NCBI GenBank assembly: GCA_905195085.1
Contig: CAJJUK010000015.1
Coordinates: 1-33,025, forward strand
Reading direction: 5' to 3'
DNA: 33,025 nt
From: an uncultured Christensenella sp.
GTDB taxonomy: Bacteria; Bacillota; Clostridia; Christensenellales; UBA1242
Each line of letters begins with the position of its first letter. Position 1 is the first letter of the stretch. A program made the translations under genes and the position numbers. Shown in pieces: positions 18,426-25,876 of this stretch. The notes beneath the pieces are model-generated. The model saw only the letters and a program-made list of their open reading frames with translations, did not search any database and had not been told where the DNA came from.

Positions 18426-19700
18426 TCATGCTTTTCGCCTTAAAATGACGACTGTTTCCATATTTGCAGTGCAAGGGAACATATCAAAAATTTTGACGCT
18501 CACAACATCATAAAAATCCTTCAAAATTTTCAAATCTCTGACCAGAGTTGAAAAGTTGCAAGAGACATACACAATTTTTCCAACTCCACTTTGATTCATC
18601 TCGTTCAAAACCGAGCGTTCACACCCTTCTCTTGATGGATCAAGCACAACACAATCAATTTTATCTCTTTTCAAAATTTTCGGGATTTCATCTTCAACTT
18701 TTCCGCAAATATTCTCAATTTTGTAATCTTGCAATTGTTCTTTCATTTTTTCCGCACTCATGTGTGCTGACCTTTGATATTCAATTCCATACACAAATTT
18801 TGCGTTTCGGGACAAAATGTATGTCAAAAGTCCTTGTCCTGAATAAGCATTAACAACTCTTTTCCCATCAACGTTGCACGCAACATAATCATACAATTTC
18901 TTTGCCATTTCATCATTGACCTGATTGAAAGAAGAAACATCAAATTCAAAGACAATCTCATCATAGACTTGCTTAAGTTCGTTTCCTTGTTTCACGCAAA
19001 AAATCTTTGTCAAATCACTTTCCAAAATCTCTCCAAATGCAAAATAAATTGAAAAATCACCAAAAATTTCGATATTTTTCAAGTTTTTTATTATTTTTTG
19101 TGCATTTTTTATCAATTTTTTGTCAAACAAAAAACAAATTGCAAGATTGTTTTGCAGTTGTTTGAAGTAAACACTCTTAAGGCCAAAAAAGTCATTTGCC
19201 CCGATAAACCTTTTCACAACAGGTATAGACTTGTTAATCATTTCTGTTGCAATAGGACAATATTCAACATCAAAAAATGAATGAGATTTGCTTTTGAAAT
19301 ATCCAAGGTCGCCATTAAAAAATTCCAACTTGATTTTATTTCGATAAGAGAATCTACTTTCACTCGGTTGATAAAAAATTTCTCCAGTGTAGCCAACTTT
19401 TGCCATCTCTTTTCTTAAAATTTCGGTTTTCAAATTTTGTTCAACTTGATAGTTGCAATGTTGAAAATCACAGCCACCACATTTTTCAAAATATGGACAT
19501 CTAGGTTCAACTCTCTCTTTACTTGGGCTGAGAACTTTGCACAACTTCGCAAGCAAAAAAGATTTGTTTTTCTTAACAATTGAAACTTCAACCTTTTCAC
19601 CTTTCAAAGTTTTTGGCACAAAAACAACCTGTCCATCAAGTTTCCCAACTCCTGAACCTTCGTAAGAAATGTCATAAATATCAACAATTTTATTTTCCAT
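18426..19700 (-). CDS. 23S rRNA (uracil-C5)-methyltransferase of the RlmD/RlmCD/TrmA family
   Basis: A 424-residue SAM-dependent RNA m5U methyltransferase. Residues 1-55 are a TRAM RNA-binding domain (YEGSGVGKLDGQVVFVPKTL). A [4Fe-4S] cluster site is visible: C68, C74 and C77 in RCPYFEKCGGC, with a likely fourth ligand C148 in EYCPI. The Rossmann domain has the SAM loop NAYSGQGLLTYILS, the DPSREGCERSVL block, and the catalytic cysteine C381 in YVSCNFSTLVRDL. By family it methylates uridines in 23S rRNA (U747 and/or U1939 in E. coli numbering); which one cannot be told. The ATG has no ribosome site, and a -10 box sits immediately upstream, so the mRNA may be leaderless. Confidence 0.92.
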   Translation of the reverse strand: MENKIVDIYDISYEGSGVGKLDGQVVFVPKTLKGEKVEVSIVKKNKSFLLAKLCKVLSPSKERVEPRCPYFEKCGGCDFQHCNYQVEQNLKTEILRKEMAKVGYTGEIFYQPSESRFSYRNKIKLEFFNGDLGYFKSKSHSFFDVEYCPIATEMINKSIPVVKRFIGANDFFGLKSVYFKQLQNNLAICFLFDKKLIKNAQKIIKNLKNIEIFGDFSIYFAFGEILESDLTKIFCVKQGNELKQVYDEIVFEFDVSSFNQVNDEMAKKLYDYVACNVDGKRVVNAYSGQGLLTYILSRNAKFVYGIEYQRSAHMSAEKMKEQLQDYKIENICGKVEDEIPKILKRDKIDCVVLDPSREGCERSVLNEMNQSGVGKIVYVSCNFSTLVRDLKILKDFYDVVSVKIFDMFPCTANMETVVILRRKA

Positions 19701-19706
19701 GTTTCA

Positions 19707-19715
19707 ATTATACCA
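19707..19715 (-). promoter_or_regulatory. Extended -10 promoter of the RNA methyltransferase gene
   Basis: TGGTATAAT on the - strand is a perfect extended -10 (TGnTATAAT). Its last base is 6 nt before the A of the ATG at 19700, so transcription should begin at or next to the start codon. I see no good -35 box, which fits an extended -10 promoter. Confidence 0.65.
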
Positions 19716-19806
19716 TAAACAGCTCAACTTTTTTGATTGTTTTGAAGCATTAAAAAAATATAATTTCGACAAAAAATCAAAAAAATATAAAAAAGTGACG
19801 TCACAC

Positions 19807-19837
19807 TTGACAAAAGCACTGTAAAATTTGGTATATT
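19807..19837 (+). promoter_or_regulatory. Promoter of the Ig-like membrane protein gene
   Basis: TTGACA (19807-19812) and TATATT (19832-19837) are spaced by 19 nt, or 18 if the -10 is read as GTATAT. The -10 ends 6 nt before the ATG at 19844, the same geometry as the divergent methyltransferase promoter, so a leaderless transcript is likely. Confidence 0.6.
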
Positions 19838-19843
19838 ATGGGA

Positions 19844-20599
19844 ATGAAAACAAAAGATATCTTATTAAAAATCGTTTGCCCATGCGTTGTTGCAATCATT
19901 TTCACAATCATCGGTCTTGTTATTTTCCTTCCAAAACAAAAAGAAGAGACTCTTTCCATCAGCTCAAATGACATGACTATCCATGTAAACGAAGAAAGCA
20001 ATCTCAAATTCAATGTCTCAAATCCGTATGCCATAGTAACATTTGATATTGAAAATGACAATATTGTCTCCTCAAATGGTTTCAAACTCAAAGGACTGAA
20101 AGAAGGAACAACAACAATAGATTTGTTTGCAAAATATAATGAAACGATTGCTACCTGTGAATGTAAAATAACCGTAATAGATAAAGAATCAAATCTTCCA
20201 GATATCGATGATGGAAATGATGACCAATCCTCAACTGACACCCCAGAACCTCCAGATGAAACAGAAGAACCAGAATCTCCAACAACTCCTGAAGAACCAA
20301 CACCACCACCAACTGATGAAGAAAAAGACTTAGTCAATTTTGAAATTTTCAATCAAGCAGGTTGCGAAATTGAAGAAACAACGATAACTTTATCAAAAGG
20401 AAAGGATTGTTATTTCAGACTATCATCAAATGAATTCGAAAATTGGAGTGATTGCACTTTTAAGACCAATCAAGACATAACCCTATCAAAATTAATCACA
20501 GGCTTCAACAGTTGGAAACTTGTAGCAAATGAAAATGGCACCATTGAAATCATTTATCAAGGCAAAATAATTGGCATAATAACCATTATCGTGAAATAA
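19844..20599 (+). CDS. Membrane-anchored extracellular protein with a Big_2-like domain
   Basis: About 251 residues. I prefer the ATG at 19844 to the one at 19838, because 19838 abuts the -10 box and would fall upstream of the transcription start. Residues 6-30 (LLKIVCPCVVAIIFTIIGLV then IFLP) are a signal anchor with two cysteines. Residues 35-115 look like a bacterial Ig-like (Big_2) fold, ending in the typical GLKEGTTTIDLFAKYNE pattern. A disordered linker rich in Pro, Glu, Asp and Thr (about 120-160) separates it from a second beta-rich domain of about 90 residues that I do not recognise. Inferred topology is N-terminus inside and the domains on the cell surface. Binding or wall-associated function is possible but unproven. 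A terminator shared with the PRPP synthetase follows. Confidence 0.8.
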   Translation: MKTKDILLKIVCPCVVAIIFTIIGLVIFLPKQKEETLSISSNDMTIHVNEESNLKFNVSNPYAIVTFDIENDNIVSSNGFKLKGLKEGTTTIDLFAKYNETIATCECKITVIDKESNLPDIDDGNDDQSSTDTPEPPDETEEPESPTTPEEPTPPPTDEEKDLVNFEIFNQAGCEIEETTITLSKGKDCYFRLSSNEFENWSDCTFKTNQDITLSKLITGFNSWKLVANENGTIEIIYQGKIIGIITIIVK

Positions 20600-20620
20600 A
20601 AAGAAAAAGAATGAAAGAAA

Positions 20621-20648
20621 AAAAGAATGAAATCAATCATTCTTTTTT
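20621..20648. terminator. Bidirectional terminator between the Ig-like protein and PRPP synthetase genes
   Basis: AAAAGAATGA (20621-20630) pairs with TCATTCTTTT (20637-20646) around a 6-nt loop, with A and T runs on the two sides. The last codons and stop (20633-20635) of the - strand PRPP synthetase lie inside the hairpin. Confidence 0.8.
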
Positions 20649-21745
20649 AATTTATTTGAGTATTTTTTATATAATTTCTTAATTTTCTCCGTTGATGAAA
20701 TGTATTCACTGATGCTTTTTCCTTCGTTCAATGTCATGATGATCTTGGCAATAAATTTTGTTAAAGAAACCTCACAAAACCATGGTGCATTTTTCACATC
20801 ATCACTTAAATATGACGCATTTGTGCTGTATACTTTTGTCAGATTTCCTTCTTCGTAAAGTTTGTTAAATTTGGCAATACCCTCTGTGAAGAATGCAAAG
20901 GTTGTGACAACATAAACTTTCGCACACCCTCTGGTCTTGAGTTGTTTAATTATGTCAATCACACTTTCGCCGGAAGCGATCATATCATCAACAATCAAGA
21001 TGTTTTTACCTTTAACATCATTTCCAATGTAATCATGTTGCAAGATTGGATTTTTTCCATTAACAACAATTGAATAGTCCCTTCTTTTATAGAAAAGCCC
21101 TAAATCAAGCCCCAAAACACTGGCATACATCGTCGCTCTTTCAATTGCACCAGCATCAGGACTTATTACAATCATTTTATCTTTTCCAATTTCTTTATAT
21201 TCGTTTCGTATAAATTCTTTCAAAACACAATAGATTGGAGAAATGTTATCAAAACTTCGAGTTGGCATAACATTCTGAATGTTTGGGTCATGCACATCAA
21301 AAGTCAAAACATTGTGTGCGCCCAAATTTTCCAAATATTTCAATGCCATAGCACAATCAAGAGATTCTCTTCCCTTTCTTCTGTGTTGACGAGAAGCATA
21401 CATCAATGGCAAGAAAACAGTGATGCTTTTCGCTTTTCCACTTATTGCTGAGATTGTCCTGATGACATCTTGAAAATGTTCATCTGGTGACATATGGTTG
21501 ACATTTCCATAAAGATTGTAAGTGCAAGAATAATTTCCGATGTCAGCCAAAATGTATATATCTTTGTTTCTTACAGTTTCATTAATTTTAACTTTTGCCT
21601 CCCCGTTGCTAAAACGAGGATTGTCAAAACTAATCAAATAATTCTTTCCCTTCTCTTCTCTAAAAGCCGAAATGTAATCATTAACTTCTTTGCCCCTGTC
21701 AGCAAAGCTCTTCAAAACAATAAGCCCAAGGTCATTTTCTTCCAT
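20633..21745 (-). CDS. prs: Ribose-phosphate pyrophosphokinase, divergent long form
   Basis: By family it makes PRPP from ribose 5-phosphate and ATP for nucleotide, His and Trp synthesis. At 370 residues it is longer than the classical enzyme (about 315). I see the N-terminal FSNGEAKVKINETVRNKDIY block, the loop region YASRQHRRKGRESLDC, FDVHDPNIQN (classical DLHAxQIQ) and ISPDAGAIERA (classical SPDxGG). The PRPP-binding loop reads LIVDDMIASGESVIDI instead of the classical VVDDMIDTGGT. The ends of the chain differ from standard Prs. This fits the divergent long Prs-like proteins I recall from Clostridia. The start is supported by AAGGAGTGGG before the ATG. It is divergent from the tRNA gene. 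Confidence 0.82.
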   Translation of the reverse strand: MEENDLGLIVLKSFADRGKEVNDYISAFREEKGKNYLISFDNPRFSNGEAKVKINETVRNKDIYILADIGNYSCTYNLYGNVNHMSPDEHFQDVIRTISAISGKAKSITVFLPLMYASRQHRRKGRESLDCAMALKYLENLGAHNVLTFDVHDPNIQNVMPTRSFDNISPIYCVLKEFIRNEYKEIGKDKMIVISPDAGAIERATMYASVLGLDLGLFYKRRDYSIVVNGKNPILQHDYIGNDVKGKNILIVDDMIASGESVIDIIKQLKTRGCAKVYVVTTFAFFTEGIAKFNKLYEEGNLTKVYSTNASYLSDDVKNAPWFCEVSLTKFIAKIIMTLNEGKSISEYISSTEKIKKLYKKYSNKLKKND

Positions 21746-21765
21746 ATCCCACTCCTTATGAGTGC

Positions 21766-21794
21766 ATTATAACATTAAATCTTTGACAAGAAAA
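21766..21794 (-). promoter_or_regulatory. Probable promoter of prs
   Basis: A perfect TATAAT on the - strand (21766-21771) lies 20 nt upstream of the ATG, which leaves room for a short leader with AAGGAG. The -35 at 17 nt spacing (TTTTCT, 21789-21794) is weak. Confidence 0.5.
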
Positions 21795-21838
21795 ACGATT
21801 TTTAAATTATTTTTGAAACAGAATAAAAGTTTTTATTC

Positions 21839-21867
21839 TTGACAAGCATCGATATAAAAATTATAAT
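21839..21867 (+). promoter_or_regulatory. Consensus promoter of tRNA-Leu
   Basis: A perfect TTGACA (21839-21844), a 17-nt spacer and a perfect TATAAT (21862-21867) sit just before the tRNA. The predicted start is near 21874, leaving a 5' leader of about 6 nt. Confidence 0.85.
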
Positions 21868-21879
21868 AAGAACATACTT

Positions 21880-21965
21880 GCAGAAGTGGCGGAATGGCAG
21901 ACGCGCAGGTTTCAGGTACCTGTGATGGCAACATCTTGTGGGTTCAACTCCCATCTTCTGCACCA
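21880..21965 (+). tRNA. tRNA-Leu, anticodon CAG
   Basis: An 86-nt class II tRNA that folds completely. The acceptor GCAGAAG pairs with CTTCTGC. The anticodon stem CAGGT/ACCTG holds the loop TTCAGGT with anticodon CAG, which reads CTG codons. A long variable arm follows, then a T stem GTGGG/CCCAT with loop TTCAACT, discriminator A and an encoded CCA. The D arm has the usual AATGGCAGA loop. It is a single tRNA gene in this window, driven by a perfect consensus promoter. Confidence 0.97.
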
Positions 21966-22029
21966 GATGAGATTAATAAGAGGCAAAGAGAAATCAAATT
22001 GATTACGTCTTTTGTTTTGGTAAAATAGT

Positions 22030-22057
22030 TTGAAAAAAATTGCTTTTGTAGTATATT
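22030..22057 (+). promoter_or_regulatory. Promoter of the CAT-like gene
   Basis: TTGAAA (22030-22035) and TATATT (22052-22057) are spaced by 16 nt; TATTAT at 22054 gives an 18-nt alternative. The AAAGGGAAG ribosome site follows before the ATG at 22076. Confidence 0.55.
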
Positions 22058-22075
22058 ATATCAAAGGGAAGTTTT

Positions 22076-22711
22076 ATGAGAGAATTAGATATAGAGTCAT
22101 GGAACCGAAAGGATATTTTTAATTTATACTATCAATTTGATATTCCACAAATTTCACTTTGCACACCTTTGGAAGTGTCTAAGGTTTATGAGTTCGCAAA
22201 GTCAAAAGGTCTATCTTTCTATTTTTGTATGTGTCACATCTTTTATACTGCGCTTTTAAAATTTGAAGAATTCATGATTCGCTCAATCAAGGGCAAAATT
22301 GTGATTGAAGATGGTGAATTTGTCAACATCTGTGCAATGAAACAAGGTGAAGAAATTTTCAAAATAATAGCCAGTAGATATTATTCGGACATTGAAAAAT
22401 TTTGCATTGAAACAAAAAAGAAATTACAAAACCAAACCACATTCACCGAACCACTACCTCCTGACGCAAGAAGGAGTCAAGTTATTGCCTACATTTCTTG
22501 TGCTCCTTGGTTTGAATTTACGCATATAACACATCCACAAGATGTTCAACGAAACTCTTTTGTCCCACATGTTAGTTTTGACAAAATGAAAATAAACGAA
22601 AAAGGTGAGCGTTGGATTAATGTTTCTCTTCAAGTTAATCATGCTGCTATTGATGGCGCTCTAATTGCCAAGTTGCTGGACGAAGTTAAATCAATAATAA
22701 ATCATTTGTAA
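22076..22711 (+). CDS. Chloramphenicol acetyltransferase-like protein
   Basis: A 211-residue protein of the CAT family, which normally forms trimers and moves acetyl from acetyl-CoA to a hydroxyl. The C-terminal VNHAAIDGALIAKLL keeps the catalytic HxxxDG signature (H189, D193; HHAVCDG in classical CAT). The N-terminal DIESWNRKDIFNLY matches the start of CAT proteins (W-x-R-x-x-x-F), and the FVPHVSFDKM region before the catalytic site fits as well. The length matches CAT (about 215). Many chromosomal CAT-like proteins in Firmicutes have no known substrate, so drug resistance should not be assumed. It has its own promoter and AAAGGGA site, and it stands alone without mobile-element signs nearby. 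Confidence 0.85.
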   Translation: MRELDIESWNRKDIFNLYYQFDIPQISLCTPLEVSKVYEFAKSKGLSFYFCMCHIFYTALLKFEEFMIRSIKGKIVIEDGEFVNICAMKQGEEIFKIIASRYYSDIEKFCIETKKKLQNQTTFTEPLPPDARRSQVIAYISCAPWFEFTHITHPQDVQRNSFVPHVSFDKMKINEKGERWINVSLQVNHAAIDGALIAKLLDEVKSIINHL

Positions 22712-22812
22712 ACCAAGTTATTCTGATACAACTTTAATTGTGCCTAACAAATACCAACATTAACTGAATAATTATTGCAAAAAATTTTTAACAAATTATG
22801 AAAGGAGGATGT

Positions 22813-23286
22813 ATGAAAACAATTGTTATCTATTATTCTTACAGCGGAAACACTAAAAAAATCGCGGAACAAATCGCAAAAAAATTAAATGCGGATATTG
22901 CAGAAATTGAAACTGAAAACGCCTACACTGGAAGTTATGATGCCGTTGTTGACCAAGCAAAGAAAGAAATTGAACAAGGTTATATGCCAAAAATCAAACC
23001 TATTTCTTTTGATTTGGGAAAATATGACACCATAATATTGGGAAGCCCTGTTTGGTGGTATACTTTTGCTCCTGCAATGAAAACATTTTTAAACGAAAAC
23101 AACCTTAAAAACAAAACCATCTATCCATTTGCCACAAATGCAGGCTGGCTTGGTCACACTTTTAAAGATTTTGAAAACGCGTGCAGAGATTGCATAGTCA
23201 AAGAGGGACTAAATTTGGAATTTGAAGGCAAAAATCTTTTGACACCACAGCACATCATTTCAAAATGGATAGAAAATATAAAATAA
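22813..23286 (+). CDS. Flavodoxin
   Basis: A 157-residue FMN-binding electron carrier. The ATG at 22813 is preceded by AAAGGAGG at the right distance, so I reject the in-frame ATG at 22798. The phosphate loop is SYSGNTKKIAEQIAKKL (from S9). The first aromatic loop is GSPVWWYTFAPAMKTFL, and the second flavin-contacting segment is FATNAGWLGHTFKDFE. This set is typical of flavodoxin_4-type proteins, often annotated as flavodoxins or NAD(P)H-dependent flavin proteins. The redox partner is unknown. Its TAA lies within the stem of the downstream terminator. Confidence 0.92.
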   Translation: MKTIVIYYSYSGNTKKIAEQIAKKLNADIAEIETENAYTGSYDAVVDQAKKEIEQGYMPKIKPISFDLGKYDTIILGSPVWWYTFAPAMKTFLNENNLKNKTIYPFATNAGWLGHTFKDFENACRDCIVKEGLNLEFEGKNLLTPQHIISKWIENIK

Positions 23287-23310
23287 AACATGCATCAACA
23301 TGTTTTATTT
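23281..23310. terminator. Bidirectional terminator between flavodoxin and the metal ATPase
   Basis: A perfect 12-bp stem, AAATAAAACATG (23281-23292) with CATGTTTTATTT (23299-23310), encloses a 6-nt loop and is followed by a long T run. The flavodoxin stop (23284-23286) and the ATPase stop (23305-23307) both lie in the two arms. Confidence 0.88.
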
Positions 23311-25371
23311 TTTTTCTTTAGTTTTTTTCACTTTTTTGTTTGGTTTATATTTCAATGCTCTCATACTGTTCAAAATTGCAAGCACGGTAACTCCCACATC
23401 CGCAAAAACAGCAAAAAGCATGCCTGTCACACCAAAAGTTCCCAAAAGCAAGAATGTTATTTTGACAACAGCAGAGAGAATTATGTTTTCCCAAACGATT
23501 TTTCGTGTATACTTTGAAATTTTTATCGCTGAAGGAACTTTTGAAGGATCATCATCAACCAAAACTATGTCGGAAACTTCTTTGCTGGCACCACTTCCAT
23601 TGATTCCCATGCTTATTCCAACATCTGAAAGCATCAATGACGGAGCATCATTTATTCCATCTCCAACATAACCAACAAAATTCTTCTTATCCTTTTTTGC
23701 GTTTTCAATCCATTCAAACTTTTCTTGCGGAAGAAGATTGTGGTGAACCTCATCGATTCCAATTTCTTTTGCCACACGAACAGCACTGAGTTCGTTATCT
23801 CCAGACAACATAACAGTTCTCACCCCGAGTGATTTTAACTCTTGGCAAGCAACATAGGAACTTTCCTTAATATCATCATCGAGTTCAATCTCTCCAATTT
23901 TGCTGTCGTTTTCAAAAATCTCAACAATAGTGCTTTTTAAATCCTGACTTTTTCTTCCGACAAAATAGTCCATTTTGTGAAACTTGAAATAAACTCCTTC
24001 GCCCGCTTTCTCTTTAAGATTTGAAACTTTTTGCAATTTTCTCTTATTAGCAGAAACAATGGCTTTTGCAAGTGGGTGCAACGAATACTGCTCTCCCAAA
24101 CTTGCCAAATAGAGAATGTCTTCTTCACTTTTTGAACTATCGTAACTGATAACTTTTTGAATGACAAAATTTCCTGTGGTCAATGTGCCGGTTTTATCAA
24201 AAGCAACAACGTTAATCTTTGCACAAGCATCAAGATAGTTTGACCCCTTAATCAAAATTCCGTGTTTTGAAGCATTTCCAATGCCCGAAAAATAAGATAG
24301 TGGCACAGAAATTGCAAATGCACAAGGGCAAGAAATGACTAAGAAAATCAAACCCCTATAGAGCGCAGTATCAAAATTTCTTGTAACTGCCCAAACAATT
24401 CCCCAAACAGTAATTGCCAAAACAATCACACCTAGAGTGTACCATCGAGCAACCTTGGAAATTACGGTTTCTGTCTTTGACTTTTTGTCTTGAGCGTGCT
24501 CAATCAAATCCAATATTTTTTTAACCGTACTTTCATCATACTTTCTTGTTGTTCGAATTTTAAGCATCCCATCCAAAACAATTGATCCGGATAAAATTTC
24601 TTTCCCTTCATCGACAAAAACAGGAACACTTTCACCAGTCAAACTTTGCATGTCCAAAGATGCACTGCCCTCAATAATGTTTCCATCAATTGGCACTTTT
24701 TCTCCAGGTCTAACGACAATGATTGAATTCTCCAAAACTTCTGAAGGTTCAACTCTTTTCTCAACATCTCCATCAAGCACAACAGCGTACTCCGGTTGCA
24801 TTTGTGTAAGTTTTTCTATGGATTTTTTTGACCTGTCGACAGCAATTCCTTCCAAAATCTTGCCTATGGAATAAAGTGCGATAACCATCAAGCCTTCCAT
24901 ATATTCGCCAATGGCCGATGCGCCAACAACGGAAATTGTGATTAAAAGATTTTCATTGACAGTCCCTTTGAAAAGCAATTTAATTGCTTTGATGTAGGTT
25001 TTATAGCCCATGAGTAACGCACTGGCCACGAACAATGTCCAGAACAACCAAACAGGCATATCAATAAAAAGCACACACAAGCCCAAGGCAATCCCGACAA
25101 AAAGCAAGCAAATATCCAAGACTAATTTCCCATTTTTCTGATTTTTCTTAGTCTTTTTGTCATAAATAATTTTAGCATCCGGTTCAATCGCCTTAGTAGT
25201 TTTAACAATTTTGCAAAGTGCATTATCAACATCTTTACTTTCAAATGACAAGTCAGACTTCAAAAAATCTATCTCGACATTGTCCACACCGTCTATTTTG
25301 TTCAATTCTTTTTCTAATGCTCTTGCACAATTTGGACAATCCAGACCTTCTATCTTAACAATTTTCTTCAT
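23305..25371 (-). CDS. cadA: P1B-type heavy-metal exporting ATPase (Cd/Zn/Pb type)
   Basis: An integral-membrane pump of 688 residues that exports soft divalent metals. The ATG at 25371 follows GGAG by 7 nt; longer forms run through the repressor gene. An N-terminal HMA domain has GLDCPNC (C12, C15). The actuator has SLTGESVPV. The membrane metal site is SCPCA (C348, C350). The phosphorylated aspartate is D392 in FDKTGTLTTG. A SxHPLAKAIV motif and the hinge GDGINDAPSLMLSDVGISMG follow. The last helix carries ADVGVT, the DxG feature of the Zn/Cd/Pb subgroup, which argues against copper. Its start overlaps the CadC-like repressor by 17 nt, so the two form an operon that senses and removes metal. 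Exact metal preference is inferred. Confidence 0.93.
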   Translation of the reverse strand: MKKIVKIEGLDCPNCARALEKELNKIDGVDNVEIDFLKSDLSFESKDVDNALCKIVKTTKAIEPDAKIIYDKKTKKNQKNGKLVLDICLLFVGIALGLCVLFIDMPVWLFWTLFVASALLMGYKTYIKAIKLLFKGTVNENLLITISVVGASAIGEYMEGLMVIALYSIGKILEGIAVDRSKKSIEKLTQMQPEYAVVLDGDVEKRVEPSEVLENSIIVVRPGEKVPIDGNIIEGSASLDMQSLTGESVPVFVDEGKEILSGSIVLDGMLKIRTTRKYDESTVKKILDLIEHAQDKKSKTETVISKVARWYTLGVIVLAITVWGIVWAVTRNFDTALYRGLIFLVISCPCAFAISVPLSYFSGIGNASKHGILIKGSNYLDACAKINVVAFDKTGTLTTGNFVIQKVISYDSSKSEEDILYLASLGEQYSLHPLAKAIVSANKRKLQKVSNLKEKAGEGVYFKFHKMDYFVGRKSQDLKSTIVEIFENDSKIGEIELDDDIKESSYVACQELKSLGVRTVMLSGDNELSAVRVAKEIGIDEVHHNLLPQEKFEWIENAKKDKKNFVGYVGDGINDAPSLMLSDVGISMGINGSGASKEVSDIVLVDDDPSKVPSAIKISKYTRKIVWENIILSAVVKITFLLLGTFGVTGMLFAVFADVGVTVLAILNSMRALKYKPNKKVKKTKEKK

Positions 25372-25732
25372 CAAACTTCTCCAAAACATGTTCCATGCTG
25401 ATTTCAAAAACTTCTTTAACATGATTGTCAGCAAGACTATATAAAATTTCTTTTCCTTCTCTGTGACACTTTATCAAATGCATTTCTTTCAAGTTTTTAA
25501 GTTGGTGAGAAACGGCAGACTTTGTCATATTCAAAATCACAGAAATATCACAAACACATAATTCGTGTCCATCGAGCAAATTGATGATTTTGATTCTTGT
25601 GCTGTCAGATAATGCTTTATAAAAATCTGCAATATTCAACAAAATATCTTCACTTACCATATCTTTCTTTGCTTTTTTCACAAGATCATCATGAATGACA
25701 TCGCAATCACACATCATTTCTTTCTTTCCCAT
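25355..25732 (-). CDS. cadC: CadC-like ArsR/SmtB family metal-sensing repressor
   Basis: A 125-residue winged-helix repressor, started at the ATG at 25732; the ATG at 25717 is also possible, and both have weak ribosome sites. Two metal sites of S. aureus CadC can be read. The alpha3N thiolate site is N-terminal C8/C10 plus C59/C61 in ELCVCD. The alpha5 site is D102, H104, H115 and E118. The ELCVCD and alpha5 residues sit at almost the same numbers as in CadC (58/60; 101, 103, 114, 117). The DNA-recognition helix is TKSAVSHQLKNLKEM. It should hold the operon off until Cd, Pb or Zn binds. It overlaps the ATPase gene and is preceded by a consensus promoter with a palindrome at the start site. 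Confidence 0.92.
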   Translation of the reverse strand: MGKKEMMCDCDVIHDDLVKKAKKDMVSEDILLNIADFYKALSDSTRIKIINLLDGHELCVCDISVILNMTKSAVSHQLKNLKEMHLIKCHREGKEILYSLADNHVKEVFEISMEHVLEKFDEENC

Positions 25733-25751
25733 TTTCAACACCCCAAAACAA

Positions 25752-25767
25752 TTGAATAGACATTCAA
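25752..25767 (-). promoter_or_regulatory. Putative CadC-type operator
   Basis: TTGAAT-AGAC-ATTCAA is a perfect 6-4-6 palindrome just downstream of the predicted transcription start, where a bound repressor would block initiation. A further half-site ATTCAAC at 25781-25787 repeats the right arm (25762-25768) 19 nt away and overlaps the -10 edge. Confidence 0.65.
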
Positions 25768-25775
25768 CTGTTATC

Positions 25776-25804
25776 ATTATATTCAACAAAATTTGGTTTG
25801 TCAA
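25776..25804 (-). promoter_or_regulatory. Promoter of the cadC-cadA operon
   Basis: A perfect TTGACA (25799-25804), 17-nt spacer and perfect TATAAT (25776-25781) on the - strand give a predicted start near 25769. Such a strong promoter fits an operon kept silent by its own repressor. Confidence 0.82.
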
Positions 25805-25838
25805 CAAATTTACCTTAATCAAGATTAAAATTTTGACA

Positions 25839-25872
25839 TAAAAAAAAGAACGCTCAAATTTAAGCGTTCTTT
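25839..25872 (-). terminator. Intrinsic terminator of the 827-residue membrane protein gene
   Basis: On the - strand AAAGAACGCT pairs with AGCGTTCTTT (arms 25863-25872 and 25845-25854) around an 8-nt loop, followed by a run of T. It starts 5 nt after the gene's stop. Confidence 0.87.
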
Positions 25873-25876
25873 CAAA

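Noticed and set aside
19801..20352. A 183-codon open frame on the - strand rich in Gly, Ser and Val
   Set aside because: It is antisense to the Pro/Glu/Thr linker of the Ig-like membrane protein, has no ribosome site, and its Gly/Ser stretch is only the complement of that linker.
21966..22075. Terminator after the tRNA gene
   Set aside because: Only weak AATC/GATT pairing with no stable stem and U tract; not listed as a feature.
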